DNA from: Clostridiales bacterium mt11
GTDB taxonomy: Bacteria > Bacillota > Clostridia > Tissierellales > Tepidimicrobiaceae
DNA length: 21,071 nt
Assembly: GCA_001282665.1 (NCBI GenBank)
Contig: LN874948.1
Location: 171,281 to 192,351, forward strand
Direction of reading: 5' to 3'
The translations under genes and the position numbers were made by a program. Positions 7,297 through 14,491 of this stretch are shown piece after piece. Each line of letters begins with the position of its first letter. The first letter of the stretch is position 1. The notes beneath the pieces were generated by a model. The model searched no databases and was not told the origin of the DNA. It worked only from the letters and a program-made list of their open reading frames with translations.

Positions 7297-9984
7297 TTAA
7301 TCTTTATTTGAACCGCTAAAGGATTTTTTAATACTATGAGTAATCATTCTACCTTTACGTGCTACCATATTTTTAATAATTACTGGTTTAAGATTTTCAA
7401 AAGGTATATTTTGAGCATCATATTTTCTTATAAGTGATATAGCATCAAACTTACATTTCGTTGTACATGAGCCACATCCTACACACATATATTCATCTAC
7501 AACTGTAGCACCACAGCTAAGACAGCGTTCTGTTTCTTTCCTAACTTGTTCTTCTGTAAATGTAGTACGCAAATCCTTAAAGGAAGTTTTAGCTTTGGCT
7601 CCATCAACATGGCTTGCTCTTTGTCTTGGAAGTCGGTCATATCCTTGAAGGTCTAAATTTTCTTTATCAAATGCACGATATTCTCTCCTATCACGCCCAA
7701 TAATCAAATCCTGTCCCGGATGAACATAACGGTGTATTGAAATTGCACCTTCTTTACCTAAGGCAATAGCATCAATTGCAAATTTAGGACCTGTTACTGC
7801 ATCTCCACCTGCAAATACATCTGGCTCCCCAGTTTGAAGGGTAAAGGAATCCACTTTAATCGTCTTATTTGGATTCAATTCCATATTTGAATTTTCTAAC
7901 AATCCTCCCCAATCTATTCCTTGACCAATTGAAAGCAAAACCTTATCTGCCTTAACAAATTTGATTTCATCCTCATCAAAGGTAGGGTTAAATCTTTTAT
8001 TTTCATCAAAAACGGAAATACACCTTTTAAATTCTACGCCCACAACATGTCCATTTTCCGTAATAATACGTTTTGGTCCCCAAGAATTATTGACTCCTAC
8101 GTCTTCTGACATAGCTTCTTCAATTTCCTCATCAAGAGCTGGCATTTCCTCTCGGCTTTCAAGACAGAACATATCTACCTTTGAAGCTCCAGCCCTTGTA
8201 GCTGTTCTGGCAACGTCAATGGCAACATTACCACCACCAATTACAACAACACTACCTTCCATATCTACGTGATTTCCTAAGTTAATATCAAGTAAAAAGT
8301 CTACACCTGTAATAACTCCTTCTGCATCTTCACCTTCAACACCTAGTTTTCTCCCTGATTGAGCACCAATAGCTAAATAAAATGCTTCGTATCCTTGCTT
8401 TCTTAAATCATCAAGGCTTATATCTTTACCAACCTCAATACCCGTCTTAAATTCTACTCCTAATTCTCTTAATATATCAATTTCTGCATTTATAACATTT
8501 TTCTCCAACCTATATGAAGGAATCCCTAAAGCTAGCATGCCTCCAAGGGCTTTTTGTTTTTCAAATACCGTTACTTTATAACCGTCAATAGCTAAGTAGT
8601 AAGCACAAGAAAGACCTGAAGGACCGCCGCCAATAATAGCAATTTTCTTACCGTACTCATGTCTTCTTTTAGGTACATATCGAGTATCTGAATTTAAATC
8701 TTGCTCTGCAATAAATTTTTTAATTTCATCAATGGCAATAGGTTCATCAATATCACCTCTAGTACATACGGATTCACATGTCCTCGGGCAGATACGTCCA
8801 CATACTGCTGGAAATGGATTTTCTCTTTTAATAAGTTCAAGGGCCTCTGTATATCTCCCTTGAGAGGCTAATTTTATATAGCCTTGAACGGAGATATGAG
8901 CTGGACACTGAGTCTTACAAGGACTAGTTCCAGTTTCCAAAACGTTTTTTCTATTAGTACGATAATCTGGGTTCCATTTGTCTGAACCCCATTTTGTATT
9001 AGACGGTAAATCCTCTCTCTTTTTAACAGCTTGTTTTTCGGCACATATCTTTTGCCCCAATTGTAAAGCGTTAACAGGACAAACCTGAACACATTCTCCA
9101 CAGGCAACACATTTTTCTTTATCTACATGGGAAATATAATTTGAACGCACCATATCATTATTTAAAAACATTCCAGCAGTCCTTAAAGAGAGACAGCTGC
9201 ATCCACAGCAGTTACAAATTGCATGGGTTTTTCCCGGTCCATCAGTATTAGGAATTTGATGCATTAAACCATTTTCTTCGGCTCTTTTTATAATTTCAAA
9301 GGCTTCTTCTCGAGTAATCTCCCTGCCCCTACCCGTACGAATATAAAATTCCGCTGCATGGCCTAGCTGAATACACATATCTTCCTTTAAATGTCCACAT
9401 CCTTCTCCCATGATTTCTCTAGCTGTACGGCAAGAACAATCTGAAACGGAGAAAATTTCATTTTCATTTAAATATTTTGAAACTTCCTCATACGATGCTC
9501 TTCTGGTTTCACCGTCAATAGCCATCTCGATGGGGATAACACGCATTAAACCTTTTCCTACAGGAAAAACTCCTGCAGTTTGAGGCCCTCTCACTCTCCC
9601 ATATGCTTCAAAGGCCTCAGCAATTTGAGGATACTTTCTTACATTTTCTTTATTATTGACCATCATTTCCATAACCCCTGGAACCCATATTTCAAGCCAA
9701 TACTTGTCAACTCCATCTCTTTTACCTACAAAACAGGCACCAGCAACAGCCAATTCCCATAATAATCTTTCAGTTTCTTCTATGGATTTTCCACATAATT
9801 GGGCTACTTCTACTGCACTTTTAGGCTTACGAAATTCTAAACAAAGTCCCACTTCTGCCATTTCGTCTGTAACAACTGGTTCTAAAATCAAATATTCTGG
9901 ATCTGAATATCTATAAGCTGATTTTGAGCCAGACTTTTTGCCTCCAATATGATTAGCAAGTTCTAAGACTTTTGGTTTACCCAT
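7297..9984 (-). CDS. Multi-[4Fe-4S] NAD(P)/FAD oxidoreductase (GltD-like core with ferredoxin-type ends)
   Basis: 895 residues in these parts: a winged-helix-like N-terminus (about 40-100); two unusual cysteine groups, C183/C185/C196/C204 and C257/C259/C260/C262/C264 (CNCCGCSC); a ferredoxin motif C292/C295/C298/C302; the GltD-type Fe-S domain (C356, C360, C395, C399, C403, C407); FAD-binding IGGGPSGLSC (451-460); a second Rossmann VIGGGNVAIDVARTA (581-595) for NAD(P)H; FAD-closing FAGGDAVTGPKFA (724-736); and a C-terminal C821/C824 pair plus ferredoxin motif C834/C837/C840/C844. It should pass electrons between NAD(P)H, FAD and several clusters to an unknown partner. ATG at 9984 follows a GGAGGG SD. 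It lies 35 bases after hypB and 69 before hypA. Domain content is clear; the physiological reaction is not. Confidence 0.88.
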   Translation of the reverse strand: MGKPKVLELANHIGGKKSGSKSAYRYSDPEYLILEPVVTDEMAEVGLCLEFRKPKSAVEVAQLCGKSIEETERLLWELAVAGACFVGKRDGVDKYWLEIWVPGVMEMMVNNKENVRKYPQIAEAFEAYGRVRGPQTAGVFPVGKGLMRVIPIEMAIDGETRRASYEEVSKYLNENEIFSVSDCSCRTAREIMGEGCGHLKEDMCIQLGHAAEFYIRTGRGREITREEAFEIIKRAEENGLMHQIPNTDGPGKTHAICNCCGCSCLSLRTAGMFLNNDMVRSNYISHVDKEKCVACGECVQVCPVNALQLGQKICAEKQAVKKREDLPSNTKWGSDKWNPDYRTNRKNVLETGTSPCKTQCPAHISVQGYIKLASQGRYTEALELIKRENPFPAVCGRICPRTCESVCTRGDIDEPIAIDEIKKFIAEQDLNSDTRYVPKRRHEYGKKIAIIGGGPSGLSCAYYLAIDGYKVTVFEKQKALGGMLALGIPSYRLEKNVINAEIDILRELGVEFKTGIEVGKDISLDDLRKQGYEAFYLAIGAQSGRKLGVEGEDAEGVITGVDFLLDINLGNHVDMEGSVVVIGGGNVAIDVARTATRAGASKVDMFCLESREEMPALDEEIEEAMSEDVGVNNSWGPKRIITENGHVVGVEFKRCISVFDENKRFNPTFDEDEIKFVKADKVLLSIGQGIDWGGLLENSNMELNPNKTIKVDSFTLQTGEPDVFAGGDAVTGPKFAIDAIALGKEGAISIHRYVHPGQDLIIGRDRREYRAFDKENLDLQGYDRLPRQRASHVDGAKAKTSFKDLRTTFTEEQVRKETERCLSCGATVVDEYMCVGCGSCTTKCKFDAISLIRKYDAQNIPFENLKPVIIKNMVARKGRMITHSIKKSFSGSNKD

Positions 9985-10019
9985 TTATTTTCCCTCCAAA
10001 ATTGAGATTTATATCCACA

Positions 10020-10688
10020 CTACTCCTGCCACTTTTTCACTTCAGTACGAATCCAGTCTGCCCACTCATCAATACCTTCACCCGTCTTTGCAGAAATAGG
10101 AATAATCTTAATATCTGGATTCAACTTTTGGGCACGTACTTTAACTGCTTCTAAATCAAAATCAAAATAGTCTATTGTATCAATTTTATTAATCAATAAA
10201 ACGTCCACCATAGAAAACATTAAAGGATATTTTAATGGCTTATCATCTCCTTCTGGTACACTTAATATCATAGCATTTTTAGAGGCACCAGTATCAAACT
10301 CTGCTGGACATACTAAATTGCCTACGTTTTCTAAAATGATAAAATCAATATCCTCTGTACCAAGACCAGTTAACCCCTGCTTAGTCATATCGGCATCTAA
10401 ATGGCACATTCCACCTGTATGCAGTTGAATAACCTTGGTACCAGTATTAGCAACTGCACGAGCATCTACATCAGAGTCAATATCTGCTTCCATAACCGCA
10501 ATATTCATATCTGACTTTAAAGAGTCAATAGTCCTCAAAACCGTAGTTGTTTTTCCTGAACCTGGTGATGACATGAGATTTAATAAAAAGGTTTTTTTCT
10601 CTTTCAACTCATCTCTAAGTAAATCTGCCTGTCGATTATTGTCCTCGAAGATACTTTCCTTAATCTCTAAAACTTTAAAAGTTTTCAT
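10020..10688 (-). CDS. hypB: HypB, nickel-handling GTPase
   Basis: 222 residues, a SIMIBI-class GTPase that powers nickel transfer from HypA. Motifs seen: P-loop SSPGSGKTT (about 40-48), switch I Asp in MEADIDSDVDA, the metal-binding Cys-His in GGMCHLDAD (dimer-interface nickel/zinc site), ENVGNLVCPAEFD with its second conserved cysteine, the NKID base-recognition motif and a SAKTGEG G5 motif. The N-terminal CxxCGC high-affinity nickel site and the His-rich stretch of some HypB proteins are both absent, so this is the minimal form. AAGGTGGG lies eight bases before the ATG. It is the first gene of the five-gene operon, with a promoter about 90 bases upstream. Confidence 0.95.
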   Translation of the reverse strand: MKTFKVLEIKESIFEDNNRQADLLRDELKEKKTFLLNLMSSPGSGKTTTVLRTIDSLKSDMNIAVMEADIDSDVDARAVANTGTKVIQLHTGGMCHLDADMTKQGLTGLGTEDIDFIILENVGNLVCPAEFDTGASKNAMILSVPEGDDKPLKYPLMFSMVDVLLINKIDTIDYFDFDLEAVKVRAQKLNPDIKIIPISAKTGEGIDEWADWIRTEVKKWQE

Positions 10689-10776
10689 ATCATATACCCA
10701 CCTTTCTATAAGCTTTTATCATACTTTAAATGCTGTAGTCCATCTTAACTAAAGTTGTTATTATTTTATCACTTTC

Positions 10777-10805
10777 ATTGTATCTAAAAATAAAACCACC
10801 GTCAA
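10777..10805 (-). promoter_or_regulatory. Sigma-A promoter of the hypB operon
   Basis: Minus strand TTGACG (10805-10800), 17-base spacer, TACAAT (10782-10777): 5/6 and 5/6 with ideal spacing. The start of transcription would be near 10770, leaving an 80-base leader before hypB in which I see no riboswitch. Confidence 0.7.
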
Positions 10806-10843
10806 AATATGACAACGTTGAATTTTCAACGCTTTCATACTTT
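10804..10843. promoter_or_regulatory. 40-base dyad upstream of the hypB promoter, probable regulator site
   Basis: A perfect 16-base palindrome core (CGTTGAA, TT, TTCAACG at 10816-10831) is flanked symmetrically by TATGA (10808-10812) and TCATA (10835-10839) and further A/T pairs, all sharing the same centre (10823.5). It abuts the -35 element on its upstream side, so the core is centred near -54, a position more usual for an activator than a repressor. It lacks a T-run and lies beyond the terminator of the gene upstream, so it is not a terminator. The outer arms resemble NikR half-sites (GTATGA/TCATAT) but are 22 bases apart, not 16. Confidence 0.5.
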
Positions 10844-10943
10844 TTATTTTAAATATACTTTACACTAATTATAAAAAAATCGTCATATGTTAACGTCTAT
10901 TTCAATTTTTTTATATTATTATATGTAAAGTTATCTTCAATGT

Positions 10944-10982
10944 AAAAAAATCTCCTTTAACACTGATATTTAAAAGAGATTT
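10944..10982 (-). terminator. Rho-independent terminator of the FAD oxidoreductase gene
   Basis: Arms AAATCTCTTTTAA and TTAAAGGAGATTT (one G-U pair), 9-base loop, followed on the minus strand by a T7 tract. It starts 22 bases after the stop codon and separates this transcript from the hypB operon. Confidence 0.85.
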
Positions 10983-11004
10983 CTAATTAAAATATATTTA
11001 TTAT

Positions 11005-12255
11005 TTAAAAAAAGCGTTCCAATAAATCTTCAGAATACCAAATGCAGTTTTCAATTGAAAGCATACTCATAATTTCTCCAGCTAAAAATACATTGTTCAT
11101 CCCCTGCAAATTTTCCATCTTATCATAAAATCCACTTTCTAATGTATCTGTGTCTACATAGGGACAGTGTTTCCACCTCTTAGCCTGATAAAGCCTTGGA
11201 TTTTTCACCCCTAATCTTAACAAATCCTCTTTAATAATGTCTAAAGAAGATAGTTTAGAATCCTCAGGAGGATCGTATGCATAAACTATTACCATTCCTT
11301 CATCATATATATCCCATCTTGCATCCCATATGGTAATATGCCCTCGTCTGCTAGGTGAGAGGTTTTCTAGTATACAACCACAGCCTTTAGGAACTTTGTT
11401 CACAATAAAAGCATATACATTAAATGATTGATATTTTATACTATTTAAATATTGCCTCATATCTTGATCCCAAAAATGAAGATGTGAAAATTCATCTAAG
11501 GATGCAGTAATAATAACTTGATGGAATTCAAGTCTTTCAAATTTCGTTTGTATCCAGAGAGTCCCCTTAGAAGAGAGTGTAATATCCATGACTTTTTGTC
11601 CCAACCGAATATCCCCAATTTCCTTACTCAAGGATTCTATCAATGAAGAAACACCGTTCTTCCATGTATAAAATTCCGGAATCTGCATAAAAGACATTAA
11701 GTGATAGTAATTCATAATTCTAAGTACATATAAAGCTGGAACCTCATCAATATTTCCTAATCCAAAGATAGTAAAGTAATGGATATAAACGGTTTTTAAA
11801 ACTTCAAACTGATTTATATCACACCATTTTGAAAAAGGCAGCATCAGCGTAGGCTCAATATTTTTAATACTAGCATTCTTTAATGATTTGTAAATATCTA
11901 ATACATGGGGTAATCTCTCTAATTCCTCTACAAAATCCCCTAGATTTTCCTTAGGTATTGGCATGATTTTCTGACCATCTGCATTATAATTAGTGCGAGA
12001 TAGTTTAGGTCCATCTATCTTAATGTTTAATCTTTTCATCAAGCCTTTAAGTTTTGAATAGGAAGGCAAACCAAATATCGCCCCTAATTCATAAGATTTT
12101 CCCTTATACCATATAGTGTGCAATTTACCTCCTAACCTCTCATTTTTTTCAAAAAGGGTGACATTTTTATATCCTTTTTTATTAAGACCTTCAGCTATGA
12201 CTAACCCAGAAAGCCCTCCTCCTATAACGGCAATTTTACGGTCTTCTTTATCCAT
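11005..12255 (-). CDS. FAD-dependent amine-oxidase-family protein (protoporphyrinogen oxidase / phytoene desaturase-like)
   Basis: 416 residues from the ATG at 12255, for which GAGGTG is six bases upstream; the GTG at 12264 is part of that SD and is not a likely start. The N-terminal dinucleotide-binding fold IAVIGGGLSGLVIAEGL is followed by the ribose-binding glutamate and second motif in LFEKNERLGGKLHT, and a C-terminal FAD motif VFLAGEIMSMLSIENCI, giving the flavin amine-oxidoreductase fold. It lacks membrane helices. The substrate is unknown. Its start overlaps by 8 bases the end of the degenerate integrase-like gene upstream, so its translation may depend on ribosomes finishing that frame. 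A strong terminator follows. Confidence 0.8.
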   Translation of the reverse strand: MDKEDRKIAVIGGGLSGLVIAEGLNKKGYKNVTLFEKNERLGGKLHTIWYKGKSYELGAIFGLPSYSKLKGLMKRLNIKIDGPKLSRTNYNADGQKIMPIPKENLGDFVEELERLPHVLDIYKSLKNASIKNIEPTLMLPFSKWCDINQFEVLKTVYIHYFTIFGLGNIDEVPALYVLRIMNYYHLMSFMQIPEFYTWKNGVSSLIESLSKEIGDIRLGQKVMDITLSSKGTLWIQTKFERLEFHQVIITASLDEFSHLHFWDQDMRQYLNSIKYQSFNVYAFIVNKVPKGCGCILENLSPSRRGHITIWDARWDIYDEGMVIVYAYDPPEDSKLSSLDIIKEDLLRLGVKNPRLYQAKRWKHCPYVDTDTLESGFYDKMENLQGMNNVFLAGEIMSMLSIENCIWYSEDLLERFF

Positions 12256-13312
12256 TTGTATCACCTCGTCTTTGAGAGTTTATCAATGCTAAAAGCCAAA
12301 GGGGTAATGTATCTAAATCCGCATTGTTTTCCTTTGCTCTATCGAGAACAACCTCGGCTGGTGACTTGCCTTTATTGTCTCCTTTAGGAATTGCAGTATA
12401 AAAGTTGTAATCTCTTACGAAATTATTAATTGCATTTTCTACCTTTGTAAATGAATCTAAATCATCATTTAAAGGAATCTTATTATAAAATTCTCTTACT
12501 AAAAATTTGTTAAAACTTTTTATATCATCTAATAGAGGAGTATCGTCAGAAAGGATAAATATATGATTAATATTAAAATCCTCTATAATTTCTTTGTATT
12601 TATCACCTCTTACAAAATAGGGTAAAAATTCTCTTTTCCTTTCAGTGACTAAATTTTCAATATTCAAGTTAAAAGTTTCCAATAAATAAACTAGTTTCAT
12701 CTCAAAATAATGCCAAATATCAATATCCTGCTTTTTATTATATATTTTTACTTCGCCCCATTTTGAAACGGTATCATAAAAACTATACTGATATATTCTG
12801 CCTATTCCATCAAAAGTACCTATGAAGTCAATCCTTTGAATTACTAAATATCCTGGATAAGCTTTATTTGTATTTAAAAAAATAGGCAACTCTTTATTAT
12901 CCTTAGAGTCTGCTTTCATATGATAAGGTTTATGCTTAGAATATTCTATCCTCTGAGCTTTATGGGTTAGTCTGTTCCGTTTTAAAACATTGTAGATTCC
13001 CGTCTCTCCGATGTCTATACCTTCAGCTTTTAGCTCATAGTATATTCTTCTTGGTCCATCATTGGGATACTTTGCTACATAAGCTAATATTTCATCTTCT
13101 ATTTCTCTGCTAACCTTATTAGGCATTCTGGGTTTTTTGGGTTCTTTGCTTTCTAGTCCAACGATACCATATTTCTGGTAATCCCTTTGCCAATTATAAA
13201 AGCTTGTCCTTGAAATTCCAAATAGCTCACATGTCTTGGAAACGTTATTTTCTTTCAGAGCATGCTGCTATATTATGTATTTAGTATATGCATTAAACCC
13301 TTTGGATTTCAT
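12248..13312 (-). pseudogene. Integrase/transposase-like gene with in-frame amber codon and degenerate DDE domain
   Basis: Reading from the ATG at 13312, the frame runs 355 codons to 12248, interrupted once by TAG at codon 15 (13270-13268). The reading continues smoothly on both sides: MKSKGFNAYTKYII, stop, QHALKENNVSKTCELFGIS, an HTH_28/29-type DNA-binding domain. After it come a second HTH (GPRRIYYELKAEGIDIGETG) and an integrase-core-like domain (IDFIGTFDGIGRIYQYSFYD, then SKWGEVKIYN). The first catalytic Asp has a candidate (IDF), but where IS481/IS3 proteins have DnG and the later Glu, this has TERKREF and no clear equivalent. Only restart at the ATG at 13126 (292 residues, no SD) would avoid the amber. 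The stop codon overlaps the next gene's start region, leaving no room for a right-hand inverted repeat, so this is not an intact IS. Best call: a decayed or domesticated transposase. Confidence 0.7.
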
Positions 13313-13319
13313 AACAGTA

Positions 13320-13390
13320 CCTGGTTTCTAAGATCATATGTTTTTTAAAAAAACTAGCTTAGTATTTATGTCGTTTTGCTGAAAACCAGG
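13320..13390. repeat. Inverted repeat in the leader of the integrase-like gene
   Basis: CCTGGTTTC (13320-13328) pairs with GAAAACCAGG (13381-13390) across about 52 bases, with one bulged base. On the minus-strand RNA the downstream arm includes the only SD-like sequence (CCAGG) before the ATG at 13312, so the pairing could hide it; it could equally be a leftover transposon end. Confidence 0.4.
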
Positions 13391-13442
13391 ATTTTCACCA
13401 CCTTTTCTGTTTGGTATATTTATAATTTTATAAAATCTGTTA

Positions 13443-13472
13443 ATAATCTTTATTTTATAAGTATTTTGTCAA
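13443..13472 (-). promoter_or_regulatory. Possible promoter of the integrase-like gene
   Basis: Minus strand TTGACA (13472-13467), 18-base spacer, GATTAT (13448-13443). The -35 is perfect; the -10 matches 4 of 6. Transcription would start about 120 bases before the ATG at 13312. Confidence 0.4.
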
Positions 13473-13631
13473 GAATAATTCTCAACATCTATAGTACACT
13501 AATGCCAATTTGTTGTAAAGTTACCTTTGTGTTCCTCCCCCATTATATCAAATCCCTCTAAATACTTATAGTAGCAATAGAATACAAAATGTGATATAAA
13601 TTAAATATAATAAAAAAGTAGGTGATATATG

Positions 13632-13931
13632 ATGAAATTCTTTTCACTGTTTACAACAAAGGAGATAATTTTTCTAATTTATTTATTAATTATTAATACC
13701 GTTTCTTTTACATACTTCGGAATTGATAAGCAAAAATCTAAACAGGATAAATGGAGGACAAAAGAATCCGTTTTATTTATACTTTCTATACTAGGCGGGG
13801 CTTCAGGCAGCTTAATAGGAATGGTAGTTTTCCATCATAAGATTAGCAAAAAGAAATTCTACATTGGAATTCCTCTCATCTTTCTATTGAATAAAATAAT
13901 GAAATTGATTATAATTGCTTATCTATTATAA
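13632..13931 (+). CDS. DUF1294-family small membrane protein
   Basis: 99 residues from the second of two adjacent ATGs (13632), which has TAGGTGA at a better spacing than the first (13629). Three hydrophobic segments are visible (about 10-28, 47-66 and 77-98). The sequence YFGIDKQKSKQDKWRTKESVLF followed by GGASGSLIGMVVFHHKISKKKF carries the family's hallmarks: D-K, W-R-x-x-E, G-G-x-x-G and H-K. The function of DUF1294 is not known. It is monocistronic on the plus strand, between the integrase-like gene (divergent) and the DUF2007-like gene (convergent). Confidence 0.85.
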   Translation: MKFFSLFTTKEIIFLIYLLIINTVSFTYFGIDKQKSKQDKWRTKESVLFILSILGGASGSLIGMVVFHHKISKKKFYIGIPLIFLLNKIMKLIIIAYLL

Positions 13932-13946
13932 ATCAACACAAATTGA

Positions 13947-13971
13947 AAGGGGCGATTTGTAGTCACCCCTT
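13947..13971. terminator. Weak bidirectional terminator between convergent genes
   Basis: AAGGGG (13947-13952) pairs with CCCCTT (13966-13971), with an inner GA/TC pair. A T-rich run follows only on the minus strand. It sits between the DUF1294 stop and the DUF2007-like stop. Confidence 0.5.
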
Positions 13972-13986
13972 ATCCCATCTAATATA

Positions 13987-14253
13987 TTATTCATTCCATA
14001 TAAATTCATCTAAGAGTGCTTTTGCTCTTTCAAATGTCGACTTTTCTACTAATACATCGGTTCCATAAAGAGAAGAACCAGTAATTATTCTCATATACCC
14101 TCCTACTCCATGATCCTTTATTATATATGGGATATCATTTTCATCTAATAAGCTTTTTATCATGTTTAATTCTTGACCGCTACCTACACTTTTTAAAAGA
14201 ACTAATTCAATATCATCAGATTTATTTTGCGTACCATCTCTATCCTTAGACAC
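13987..14253 (-). CDS. DUF2007-like small signalling-type protein
   Basis: 88 residues from the GTG at 14253, chosen because GAGGTGA lies five to six bases upstream; a TTG at 14277 would put that SD inside the gene. The core reads VLLKSVGSGQELNMIKSLLDENDIPYII, then GTDVLVEKSTFERAKALLDEF, the alpha/beta pattern of DUF2007 (PII-like putative signal-transducing fold), in which the exchange between long and short forms is common. The N-terminal 20 residues are charged and probably disordered. There are no membrane segments. It is a single gene; no partner is evident. Confidence 0.65.
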   Translation of the reverse strand: MSKDRDGTQNKSDDIELVLLKSVGSGQELNMIKSLLDENDIPYIIKDHGVGGYMRIITGSSLYGTDVLVEKSTFERAKALLDEFIWNE

Positions 14254-14491
14254 ATAATTCACCTCACTTTCCTTCAATAATCCCTTGTATTAATTAAATA
14301 TCATCTTTTACATTTAATAAAATTTAATCCTATGGAATAATTCCCCTCATATTATATTTTATACTATATCCATAAATATAACATACATAATTATATTTTA
14401 AATACAATACTCCTAATCTACTCTTACCCTATCTTTTCCTTACCAAAAATGTTAAACTGATATTAATTTATCTATCAAAGGATGTGGAAGG

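Larger units (their letters stand above)
10689..11004. other. Intergenic region upstream of hypB
   Basis: It holds, in minus-strand order, the terminator of the FAD gene (10944-10982), an AT-rich stretch with no ORF, the 40-base dyad, the promoter and an 80-base untranslated leader. Confidence 0.6.
13313..13628. other. Intergenic region between the integrase-like gene and the DUF1294 gene
   Basis: About 315 AT-rich bases holding the possible promoter and inverted repeat described separately. The gene-start regions diverge from here. A 61-residue open frame on the plus strand (13376-13561) has no SD and no recognisable protein character. Confidence 0.5.

Noticed and set aside
7961..8272. Open frames antisense to the flavoprotein gene (also 9580-9916)
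   Set aside because: They are shadows of a strongly supported coding frame and show no SD or family character.
10689..10770. Riboswitch in the hypB leader
   Set aside because: The 80-base leader shows no conserved riboswitch core or strong hairpins.
10804..10843. NikR operator
   Set aside because: The half-sites GTATGA and TCATAT are present but 22 bases apart, while the known E. coli-type site needs 16; left as an unassigned dyad.
13268..13270. The in-frame TAG as a pyrrolysine codon
   Set aside because: Pyrrolysine is known mainly in methylamine methyltransferases; a transposase-like gene with a single TAG near its start is better explained by mutation or sequence error.
13376..13561. 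61-residue open frame on the plus strand
   Set aside because: No SD, composition of random AT-rich DNA and no recognisable motif.
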